DNA of 41,024 nt, taken from contig JAJFHC010000110.1 of assembly GCA_021775835.1 (NCBI GenBank), positions 1 through 41,024 on the forward strand. The letters are read 5' to 3'. The position numbers were made by a program, and so were the translations under genes. Positions 9,374 through 16,722 of this stretch are shown here, in pieces. A model generated the notes under the pieces. The model was given only the letters and a program-made list of their open reading frames with translations. It was not told where the DNA came from and ran no database searches. The first letter of the stretch is position 1. The number at the start of each line of letters is the position of its first letter. This DNA is from Hyphomicrobiales bacterium. Lineage in GTDB: Bacteria > Pseudomonadota > Alphaproteobacteria > Rhizobiales > JAJFHC01.

Positions 9374-9997
9374 ATGTACACTCTTTACTGGTCGGAAGGC
9401 ACCGGAGCCTTTGCCCCACAGGTTCTGCTTGAAGAAATCGGCGTGGTCTACAAGAAGATCGAGTTTGAATTCGACTCCGGGTATCTTCAGAACCCCGAAT
9501 TCCTCGCCCTGAACCCCATGGCCGAGGTTCCCGTGCTGGTATGCCCGGAGGGCACGGTGATGACCGAATCTGCCGCGATCTCGATTGCCCTGGCGGACAG
9601 GCACCCGGACGCTGGATTGTCGCCGGAACCAAACAGTCCTGACCGTGCCGTTATGTTGCGTTGGTTGATGTTCATGGCGACCAACATCTATCCGGCATGC
9701 CTGCGCCATCATTCCCCTGAACGATACACCATTTCCGGGGCCGACGCGGCAGGGATCCGTGCCCAGAGCCTCATCGAACTGGATCGGCTGTTCGGAATTC
9801 TCGAAGGCCAGCTTGAACCGGGTCCTTACATTCTTGGCGACACATACAGTATTGCAGATCCTTATGCGCTGATGCTGGTCCAATGGTATCCGCACCCAGA
9901 GAAACTGCTTTCAAAGCTGCCGGCCTTGTGCAGACTCTGTAAGACAGTCGGGGATCGACCTGCGGTTGCACGCATCTGGAATGAACACGGTTTCTGA
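9374..9997 (+). CDS. Glutathione S-transferase family protein
   Basis: A 207-residue soluble protein. The N-terminal thioredoxin-like domain is visible as 'MYTLYWSEGTGAFAPQVLLE', the cis-proline region 'NPMAEVPVLVCPEGTVMTES' and 'AAISIALADRHP'. The all-helical C-domain follows, with 'ELDRLFGILEGQLEPGPYIL' and the N-capping box 'YSIADPYALMLVQW'. Length and order are normal for bacterial GSTs. The substrate cannot be read from sequence. The next gene, a methionine-synthase-like enzyme, begins 49 bases after the stop on the same strand. Confidence 0.92.
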   Translation: MYTLYWSEGTGAFAPQVLLEEIGVVYKKIEFEFDSGYLQNPEFLALNPMAEVPVLVCPEGTVMTESAAISIALADRHPDAGLSPEPNSPDRAVMLRWLMFMATNIYPACLRHHSPERYTISGADAAGIRAQSLIELDRLFGILEGQLEPGPYILGDTYSIADPYALMLVQWYPHPEKLLSKLPALCRLCKTVGDRPAVARIWNEHGF

Positions 9998-10046
9998 TCG
10001 CGGCCTGTCCCCGCACCGGCATTGCCATATTTTGAAAGTGAAAAAC

Positions 10047-11162
10047 ATGCCCACTGACAAGCCCCCTTTTCGTGCCGACCATGTCGGCAGCCTGTTGCGT
10101 CCGCAGGCCGTAAAGGATGCCCGAAAAGGGCATTTCGAGGATGATACCGTTTCGGCCGATGAATTGCGCCAGGCGGAAGACGACGCCATCAAACAGGTTG
10201 TCGCCGTTCAGGAATCCGTTGGCCTCAAGGTCGTAACCGATGGCGAGCTGCGAAGGTCGTTCTGGCATTACGATTTCATGGGCGGTCTGACCGGTTTCGA
10301 ACTGGAAGAACGCCATCAGGGCATTCAGTTCCAGGGAGCCAAGCTCAGACCCATATTTCCGACCATCACAGATCGGCTCGACTTCCCCGATGACCATCCG
10401 ATGCTCGATCACTTCCGCTATCTGTCAACGATTACCAACGCGGTCCCAAAAATATCGATCCCCGGCCCCAGCTGCTGTCATTTTCGCACAGCAAAGGAAG
10501 ATATAGCGCCTGCTGACTACGCCGACGAAGAAGTATTGTTTGCCGACCTGACCCGGACCTACGCCAAGGCCGTGCAGGCGTTCTATGACGCCGGTTGCCG
10601 GTACCTGCAGATGGATGACATCTTCTTTGCCTACCTTTGCGACGACAAAATTCGTGAACAGAAAAAGGCGCAGGGGCAGGACCCCGATTGGCTGATCGGA
10701 AAGTATGCCGCCATGATGAACGAAGCCATCAAGGATCGGCCCGACGACATGGTTATCGGCATGCACATGTGCCGCGGCAATTTCAAGTCGACCTGGGTGG
10801 CCGAGGGCGCCTACGATCCAGCGGCAGACGCCATTTTCAACCAGATTGGCGTCGACATCTATTTCATGGAATATGACAGCGAACGGGCCGGAGGTCTGGA
10901 ACCTTTGCGCCTCCTGCCCAAGGGCCACAAACGCGTCATGCCGGGCTTCATCACAACCAAGACGGCACCGCTCGAAAGTGGCGATGATCTGAAGCGAAAA
11001 TTCGACGAGGCCTCAAGGTTCGCCGACATTGATCAGTTGGGCATCGCGCCCCAATGCGGCTTTTCTTCCACCGAAGAGGGAAATCTTGTGACGGAAGACG
11101 ATCAGAAGAGAAAACTCGAACTGGTCGTCAATACCGCACACGAGATCTGGGGATCGGTTTGA
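10047..11162 (+). CDS. Cobalamin-independent methionine synthase-like protein (MetE C-domain family, YxjG-like)
   Basis: A 371-residue protein starting MPTDKPPFRADHVGSLLRP, the usual opening of stand-alone MetE-C/YxjG-type proteins. The zinc-binding set typical of MetE is present: His and Cys in 'VIGMHMCRGNFKS' and the late Cys in 'GIAPQCGFSSTEEG'. The folate/homocysteine barrel is otherwise complete ('DGELRRSFWHYDFMGG', 'RYLQMDDIFFAYL'). At about half the length of MetE it lacks the N-terminal barrel. Relatives transfer methyl groups from various donors to thiols, so the donor here is not certain. The frame extends upstream of 10047, but that part overlaps the GST gene. Confidence 0.9.
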   Translation: MPTDKPPFRADHVGSLLRPQAVKDARKGHFEDDTVSADELRQAEDDAIKQVVAVQESVGLKVVTDGELRRSFWHYDFMGGLTGFELEERHQGIQFQGAKLRPIFPTITDRLDFPDDHPMLDHFRYLSTITNAVPKISIPGPSCCHFRTAKEDIAPADYADEEVLFADLTRTYAKAVQAFYDAGCRYLQMDDIFFAYLCDDKIREQKKAQGQDPDWLIGKYAAMMNEAIKDRPDDMVIGMHMCRGNFKSTWVAEGAYDPAADAIFNQIGVDIYFMEYDSERAGGLEPLRLLPKGHKRVMPGFITTKTAPLESGDDLKRKFDEASRFADIDQLGIAPQCGFSSTEEGNLVTEDDQKRKLELVVNTAHEIWGSV

Positions 11163-11190
11163 GACACTTTTTCTACCAGGCAAATTCGGA

Positions 11191-12063
11191 ATGACCGAAG
11201 CGCCGCCCTGCGAAGGACCAGATCCGCACCCGAAAACACCCTCGTTTGTGGTCCCTGCAAATGCTTGCGACTGCCATGCTCACATCTTTGGTCCATCAGA
11301 TCAGTTCGCGTACACCACCCCGCGTTCCTACACGCCTCCAGACGCCTCCGTATCCCAGTACCGGCATCTTCTGCGGACACTCGGGATTTCACGTGGTGTG
11401 ATTGTTCAACCCAGTGTGTACGGCACCGACAACAGAGCCACTGCAAACGCGATCAGGGAGCTTGGGCAGGACTTTCGGGGCATTGCGGTTGTATCATCGG
11501 AAGCAACGACCAGCGAACTCGAACGTCTCCACAAGGCCGGGTTTCGCGGCGTCCGGTTCAATCTCCTGTTCGAGGGCGGCCCGGACGCAGATGAACTCGA
11601 CAGAGTTGCAGACAAGATTGCAGGCCTTGGGTGGCATTTGCAGGTCCTGGCAGACCTATCGCAACTGTTGCACTTGGCCAAGAACATGAGGCAGCTCCCG
11701 GTTCCTGTCGTTTTCGATCACATGGGACATATGCCTGCCGCTACCGGCATCGCCAACGAGGGATTTCAAACCTTGCTGTCATTGCTGCGCGACGACGGCG
11801 CCTGGGTGAAGCTGTCAGGGGCCTACCGGACGTCCGGGGAACTACACCCGCCCTATGGAGATGTTACCGGGTTCGCACAAGCGCTCGTCGATGCAGCACC
11901 TGACAACTGCCTCTGGGGGACGGACTGGCCTCACCCGTCATTCGGCAAACCTATGCCCAACGACGGAGACCTTATGGATATGTTGCCGGAATGGGTGCCA
12001 GACGAAGGCATGAGACTAAAGATCCTGGTCGACAACCCCGCCCGGCTTTATGGGTTTGAGTAG
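11191..12063 (+). CDS. Amidohydrolase family 2 protein (PDC hydrolase/lactone isomerase-like)
   Basis: A 290-residue TIM-barrel hydrolase of the LigI-like amidohydrolase_2 group. The metal or substrate His pair is in 'NACDCHAHIFGPSDQFAYT' near residue 27. Later conserved stretches are 'LLRTLGISRGVIVQPSVYGT', 'GFRGVRFNLLF', 'VFDHMGHMPAATG', 'WVKLSGAYRTS' and the terminal 'LWGTDWPHPS'. Relatives include 2-pyrone-4,6-dicarboxylate lactonase of aromatic breakdown and galactarolactone isomerase. Which reaction applies cannot be decided from this context: the neighbours are a MetE-like enzyme 29 bases upstream and an unknown gene downstream. Confidence 0.88.
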   Translation: MTEAPPCEGPDPHPKTPSFVVPANACDCHAHIFGPSDQFAYTTPRSYTPPDASVSQYRHLLRTLGISRGVIVQPSVYGTDNRATANAIRELGQDFRGIAVVSSEATTSELERLHKAGFRGVRFNLLFEGGPDADELDRVADKIAGLGWHLQVLADLSQLLHLAKNMRQLPVPVVFDHMGHMPAATGIANEGFQTLLSLLRDDGAWVKLSGAYRTSGELHPPYGDVTGFAQALVDAAPDNCLWGTDWPHPSFGKPMPNDGDLMDMLPEWVPDEGMRLKILVDNPARLYGFE

Positions 12064-12099
12064 GTTCGCGCTTGTAGGCTCTGTGTGGAGGCCAAGGAT

Positions 12100-12615
12100 A
12101 TGTCAGACATGACGGCCCGCCGGCTAGTTGAAGTAAACGACAGAATGCAAACCGGATACGTCTACGAACGCACCGCGCGGATCGGAGAACAATTTCCTGA
12201 TCAGTTCCAACCATTCTTTTCCCCTCGCGAAATGTTGGAAATGGGCGTCTTCGAAGGCAAGTACTGCAACGACTGCATCGATGAACTTCCCGCCGAATGG
12301 TTCCAGAATGCCAGGGTCGGCAACACCCCTGATCCAGAGCTCAACTACTTCGGCATCAAGAGCCGGCAACCCTTGTCGGTTTGGCAGGACAAGGGCTGGA
12401 TCTACGGCCCCGATCCCAGAGGCTGGTTTCAATGGTACTGCCGCTATTATCTGGGCAGGCGTCTGCCAAATATCGACGGCATCCAGATCAAGCGCTGGCG
12501 CGCCTTTTCCAGACATGCCGGGCAAGTCCGGGCCAACTGCGAACAAGGCGACATTTTCTGTCGCCCACGTCAACGCCAGGCGCTATTACAATGGTCATAT
12601 GATCCGCTGATTTAG
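12100..12615 (+). CDS. Conserved protein of unknown function
   Basis: A 171-residue soluble protein with no signal peptide or membrane segment, rich in Trp, Tyr, Arg and Cys. Distinct stretches are 'YERTARIGEQFPDQFQPFFS', 'PREMLEMGVFEGKYCNDCID', 'GWFQWYCRYYLGRRLPNIDG' and 'CRPRQRQALLQWSYDP'. I recognise these as a widespread uncharacterised family; no function is known to me. Four cysteines, two in CNDC and two near the end, could bind a metal, but that is only a suggestion. The frame opens at a GTG at 12085; I prefer the ATG at 12100, which has GGAG nine bases upstream. A perfect hairpin follows the stop. Confidence 0.8.
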   Translation: MSDMTARRLVEVNDRMQTGYVYERTARIGEQFPDQFQPFFSPREMLEMGVFEGKYCNDCIDELPAEWFQNARVGNTPDPELNYFGIKSRQPLSVWQDKGWIYGPDPRGWFQWYCRYYLGRRLPNIDGIQIKRWRAFSRHAGQVRANCEQGDIFCRPRQRQALLQWSYDPLI

Positions 12616-12623
12616 GACAGTCC

Positions 12624-12652
12624 GCGTTCGGCTCAAGCGATGAGCCGAACGC
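12624..12652 (+). terminator. Perfect 12-bp hairpin after the unknown gene
   Basis: GCGTTCGGCTCA (12624-12635), loop AGCGA, TGAGCCGAACGC (12641-12652) form an unbroken stem 8 bases after the stop at 12615. It is followed by CCAGAAAAAACG rather than a U-run, so on the plus strand it is a strong stem without a classic tail. It may end transcription with help from other factors or protect the 3' end. Confidence 0.5.
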
Positions 12653-12734
12653 CCAGAAAAAACGAAAATCTACAGTACATGTCGATTGATTACCCCCCTT
12701 TCCACACCACCCGAATCGTACCAAAGATGGCGAC

Positions 12735-13436
12735 GTGAACAAGCTCTCGCATAGAGTCGGCGTCGTGGTTCCCGTCTGCGAAGGTATCGAACATCTTCCC
12801 GGAACTCTGGCGAGCCTGTTGGAGCAGACCCGAGCTCCAGACGACATCGTCGTCGTAAGCGGTCGAACCGATGACGCCTGCCGGACTGTTGCCGAAGATT
12901 ACGTTGGGGTACGCGTCATCGACCAGAGGGGCCCAGGTCTCGGCGCTGCCCGAAACCAGGGGGTTGCTGAGGTTTCTGGCGATGTCATCGCCTTTTGCGA
13001 TGTGGATGACCGCTGGAACAAAGGCTCACTCGCAACCCGCCTGGAATGTCTGAAAGACAATTCGGTCTGTCACGCCGTAATCGGCCACCTCGCAACCATC
13101 CCTCTTGAAGGCGATACCATACCCGACCTTCGCGGAGAACGGCTTGGGTGGCCGATACCGGCCTACACACCCAGTGCCCTCGTGATTCTGCGCTCGGCCT
13201 TCCAGCAGATGGGCCCCTTCGATGAAGATCTCACCATCGGCACCGATACGGATTGGTTTGTCCGGCTTGCAACAAGCGGACTGACACTGCGCGTACTTGA
13301 TGACATTGTTCTCTACAAAGGTGTCAGGCTAAACAGTCTTTCGACCAACATAGAGGTGTATCGGCGTGATCTTCTCAAGATTGTGCACGCGCATGTAGGG
13401 CGCCGCCGGAATCGTTCAGGCTCCGACAATAGATGA
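12735..13436 (+). CDS. Glycosyltransferase family 2 protein
   Basis: A 233-residue GT-A glycosyltransferase that begins with GTG. It opens 'VGVVVPVCEGIEHLPGTLAS' (nucleotide-binding strand), continues 'RGPGLGAARNQGVAEVSGD' and has the metal-binding acidic motif 'VIAFCDVDDRWNKGS'. A 'PFDEDLTIGTDTDWFVRLA' block, the ED/D acceptor-side motif of the family, follows. It has no membrane segment. The GT4 gene begins 4 bases after its stop, so the two are an operon and probably act on one glycan. The polymer or acceptor is unknown, and there are no polysaccharide export genes nearby. Confidence 0.9.
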   Translation: MNKLSHRVGVVVPVCEGIEHLPGTLASLLEQTRAPDDIVVVSGRTDDACRTVAEDYVGVRVIDQRGPGLGAARNQGVAEVSGDVIAFCDVDDRWNKGSLATRLECLKDNSVCHAVIGHLATIPLEGDTIPDLRGERLGWPIPAYTPSALVILRSAFQQMGPFDEDLTIGTDTDWFVRLATSGLTLRVLDDIVLYKGVRLNSLSTNIEVYRRDLLKIVHAHVGRRRNRSGSDNR

Positions 13437-13440
13437 CGCC

Positions 13441-14883
13441 ATGAAGATTCTTCACCTAATCCCCCGCTTTATCGGCGGTGGCCCGGAACGCGGACTTCTC
13501 GCAGCCGTTCGGGAAATGGAGAAGCTCGGCGTCCAGCATCGCCACACCGTCGCTGTACTCGACCCGCCTGTCGCCCCCGCGATGCTGTTGTCCGCCCGCA
13601 GGCTGAACGTGGAACTCGTGAGTAGGCCTGAAGCCAAGAGTTTTCAGGATCTCGCCCGCGCCGCCGACGTCATCGTCATACATTTCTGGAACCATCCCCA
13701 CCTCAACAGGCTTCTGCGCACCGTCCCGTTTCCAGCGGCACGCATCATCGTCTGGTCGCACGTGCTCGGCACCCATGCCCCCCAGGTACTGACGGGGGAT
13801 GTTGGCCGTTTTGCCGACCGGTTGATTCTGACAAGCGGTCGCTCCCGGAGAAGCGAGGGTGCTTACGCGGCCGGAGCCGACGGGACGCCGGTTCACATAG
13901 TCCCAGGGGTCGGAGACAAAAGCCGCCTGGATGGCTTTTCGGCGCGGCCGCACGAAGCTTGCAATGTCGGTTACATCGGTACGGTCGCGCCCACCAAGAT
14001 GCACCCACGTTTTGCCGAGATGTGCGCTGAGGTACGGGACCCCTCGGTTCGTTTCATTGTCTGCGGCAGCGGTGGCGAGGAGGAACTTCGGCATAAGATC
14101 GACACGCTTGGCATAGCCGACAGGATGGACGTTTGCGGACCCGTTCAGGACATCAGGTCAGTACTCGAAATTGTCGATATTTTCGGATACCCCCTTGCAT
14201 CTGATACCTATGCCACAAGCGAGGCCGCACTGCAGGAAGCCATGTGGGTCGGCATCCCCCCAGTGGTCTTTCCCCATGGCGGTGTCGTCGACATTGTCCA
14301 ACACGAATGCACCGGGCTTGTTGTCGAAGACGAGGCTGAGTATGCCCGCGCAATCGATCGCCTTGCCGGCGACCCGCACCTTCGCCGGACACTGGGCGAC
14401 GCCGCCAAGCACCATGCGCGCAAGGCCTTTGACCCCGATTACTGGACCAGAAGACTGATCGAAGTGATTGACGATCTGTACACGCAATCCAGGCGTGAAC
14501 GGCCGTTGCTTCACGAGGCCACGGGACGACCCGCACAGGCGTTCGTTCGCAGTCTGGGGCCGGAGGCTGGTCCATTTTCCGAAAGCCTGAGAGCCGATGA
14601 CACCAGTCCAAACGGCGCGACGCTGAAAACCGACCGGGCGATAGCGGCGTCGGCGACGTTATTGGCCAAGGGCGAAGGCGGCGTCATTCATCACCGCAAC
14701 ACCTACAGCGATGATCCCTGGCTTCGCCTGTGGAGCGGTCTGACTGCGGATGGTAACGGCAACCGTGACCTTGCCATTGCAGAATATCGGGCGGCCAAAG
14801 CCCTTGGTTTGAGTGATGGGCGTCCTGATCGCTACGAACGGGATCCATGCCTTGTGACATCGAACGACGATCAGGGGAGCTGA
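13441..14883 (+). CDS. Glycosyltransferase family 4 protein with C-terminal extension
   Basis: A 480-residue GT-B enzyme. The N-domain starts 'MKILHLIPRFIGGGPERGLL' with the glycine-rich acceptor-domain loop. The C-domain starts at 'CNVGYIGTVAPTKMHPRFAE' and carries the donor-site segment 'SEAALQEAMWVGIPPVVFPH' and 'GLVVEDEAEYARAIDRLAGD', all typical of GT4. After about residue 355 a 120-residue tail follows that includes a TPR-like stretch ('WLRLWSGLTADGNGNRDLAI') seen in glycan-processing enzymes. It is co-transcribed with the GT2 gene. It faces the DUF1194 gene convergently, with 28 bases between stops. Confidence 0.9.
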   Translation: MKILHLIPRFIGGGPERGLLAAVREMEKLGVQHRHTVAVLDPPVAPAMLLSARRLNVELVSRPEAKSFQDLARAADVIVIHFWNHPHLNRLLRTVPFPAARIIVWSHVLGTHAPQVLTGDVGRFADRLILTSGRSRRSEGAYAAGADGTPVHIVPGVGDKSRLDGFSARPHEACNVGYIGTVAPTKMHPRFAEMCAEVRDPSVRFIVCGSGGEEELRHKIDTLGIADRMDVCGPVQDIRSVLEIVDIFGYPLASDTYATSEAALQEAMWVGIPPVVFPHGGVVDIVQHECTGLVVEDEAEYARAIDRLAGDPHLRRTLGDAAKHHARKAFDPDYWTRRLIEVIDDLYTQSRRERPLLHEATGRPAQAFVRSLGPEAGPFSESLRADDTSPNGATLKTDRAIAASATLLAKGEGGVIHHRNTYSDDPWLRLWSGLTADGNGNRDLAIAEYRAAKALGLSDGRPDRYERDPCLVTSNDDQGS

Positions 14884-14911
14884 CGCCGTTGCGCCAACAT
14901 GTGCACTGAAG

Positions 14912-15610
14912 TCACGACACGACAGGCCCTGTAATCTCGCGGATCAGTTTTCTGAGGATGGCCTTGCCATAGGCCTCGTAGTCATTGGCCACGATGACAA
15001 ACCTGCCCGGTCCAGCCACAACATTGCGCTCAAAGTACTTATCCAGATTCTGGTCTTCATTCAGAATGGCAAGTCCGTTTACCGTTATGCCCTGTTCCGC
15101 CAGCAGTTCCCGCATGGGCCGGGGATTGCCGCCATTGTTGTTGCGCCCGTCGGCTGCAATATCGATCACCAGTCGCCGTCCTTGGTACTGATTTGTCTTC
15201 AACATGTTGGCCGCGTATCGCATGACCATTGTAATGGACGTACCACCCTCGGGAACCGAGCGACGTACTTCAAAAAGTCGAGATGCAAACGACTGGAGAT
15301 CTCCAGCCGACGAAAGCTCCGCCCAGGGAATGACAACCGCCTGGCTGGTGGATTCAGACCACTGCACGACAGAAACGGCGATCCTGCCGGTCGGTCCAGC
15401 AGCAATTGCTTCCAGGACGTCAGGATGTTGAAAGGCACGGGCAAGGCCGCGGACCTGGAGGGCAAACTCCTGCGCGTCAACGCTGTAGGAACAGTCGATG
15501 GCAAGTACCAGTTCAAGGTCAACGGCCACACCGGATTGTCCAGTGGCCTTGTCCCGGACGGTGAACAAACAGACTGCGGCCAAAACGAGCAATATCATGA
15601 CCGGCCTCAT
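14912..15610 (-). CDS. DUF1194 family exported von Willebrand A-like protein
   Basis: A 232-residue protein of the DUF1194 family, which is frequent in alphaproteobacteria. A signal peptide is clear from MRPVMILLVLAAVCLFTV, so I start at 15610 rather than at the longer frame. The VWA MIDAS motif is intact: 'LELVLAIDCSYSVDAQEFAL' (DxSxS), 'PEGGTSITMVMRYAANML' and 'RRLVIDIAADGRNNNGGNP'. The last block, 'GPGRFVIVANDYEAYGKAIL', is the family end. It is predicted to sit in the periplasm and bind a divalent metal and a protein ligand; the specific role is unknown. Confidence 0.9.
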   Translation of the reverse strand: MRPVMILLVLAAVCLFTVRDKATGQSGVAVDLELVLAIDCSYSVDAQEFALQVRGLARAFQHPDVLEAIAAGPTGRIAVSVVQWSESTSQAVVIPWAELSSAGDLQSFASRLFEVRRSVPEGGTSITMVMRYAANMLKTNQYQGRRLVIDIAADGRNNNGGNPRPMRELLAEQGITVNGLAILNEDQNLDKYFERNVVAGPGRFVIVANDYEAYGKAILRKLIREITGPVVS

Positions 15611-15800
15611 CGCATTTTTGCCCTTACTCGTGAAACCTGATCTCCCGTGGCGGATTGGTGACATCTTGACCACAACGATCTGGGGAGTCGATCACATATG
15701 CACTCGATTCGTCTTAAAGTTGTTTCACCTTTGCGCCAACACGACTAACATCCGCAGTCAATGAACTGCCTCGGAATAGATCCCATTTTAAGGACCCAAC

Positions 15801-16631
15801 ATGCCTGAAAAACTGCCTGCAAACGTGGATTGGGAAATCGAATACAACAATCGTAATCGCGTCCCCGAGCATCCGGAGATCATTGCATCATGGGCATCGC
15901 AGGCGCAGGAATACAGAGGCCAGAATACGGGCGAATGTGACCTGAGATATGGTCCCAGTGAACGCAATCGCGTTGACTTGTTCTATCCCACTGAAAAAAA
16001 ACGCATCCCTGCCGGCATTCATCTGTTCATCCATGGCGGATATTGGCAGGCCATGGATAAGACCAACTTCAGTCATATCGCACGCGGCCTCAACGAACGC
16101 GGGCATATCGTGGCTATCCCCTCGTATACGCTATGCCCGGAAACCTCGATCGCCCATATCACCGATGAAATTCGGCTTTGCGCGGCGTATCTGTGGCGCC
16201 GCTTCGAACGCAACCTTACTGTTTCGGGGCATTCCGCCGGCGGCCACCTTGCCGCCGAGATGATGGCTACCGACTGGGCAGCCTGGTCGCCAGACCTTCC
16301 CGCCGGCATGGTGTCAAAGGCTGTTGCCGTAAGCGGTTTGTTCGACTTGCGTCCATTGGTTCACACGACAATCAATTCTTCTCTCAGGCTCGACGAAGAA
16401 TCTGCTCTGGCGGCAAGCCCCGCTTTCCGAACACCACCGGAAGTTGCCGGTCTCCAGACCGTCGTTGGCGAGAACGAAAGCAGCGAATTCCACCGTCAAT
16501 GTCGGATCATCGTTGAGAACTGGGGCGGATCGCACGTTGCCGGCCATGACGTTGTGCCTGGAACAAATCACTTCACGGTTCTCGAACCTTATCAGGATGG
16601 CAACAGTTCACTTGTGGCCGCCTGCATCTGA
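15801..16631 (+). CDS. Alpha/beta hydrolase, kynurenine formamidase-like
   Basis: A 276-residue hydrolase with the arylformamidase (BNA7/KynB-2 type) layout. The oxyanion motif HGGYW is at residues 78-82 ('GIHLFIHGGYWQAMDKTNF'), the nucleophile elbow GHSAGGH at 143-149 (Ser145), and the catalytic His in 'VVPGTNHFTVLEP' near 255. An AAGGA Shine-Dalgarno precedes the ATG. Family members open N-formylkynurenine or cleave other small esters and amides. No other kynurenine-pathway gene is nearby, so the substrate is open. The fad operon follows 91 bases downstream. Confidence 0.88.
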   Translation: MPEKLPANVDWEIEYNNRNRVPEHPEIIASWASQAQEYRGQNTGECDLRYGPSERNRVDLFYPTEKKRIPAGIHLFIHGGYWQAMDKTNFSHIARGLNERGHIVAIPSYTLCPETSIAHITDEIRLCAAYLWRRFERNLTVSGHSAGGHLAAEMMATDWAAWSPDLPAGMVSKAVAVSGLFDLRPLVHTTINSSLRLDEESALAASPAFRTPPEVAGLQTVVGENESSEFHRQCRIIVENWGGSHVAGHDVVPGTNHFTVLEPYQDGNSSLVAACI

Positions 16632-16722
16632 AGCCAAATTCATTATTCATGAGACCGAGATTTGATCGGAAACCGCCGTTCTATGCTAGAACTCGTGTGA
16701 CTGTCACTCGAGAGGAAGCGCC

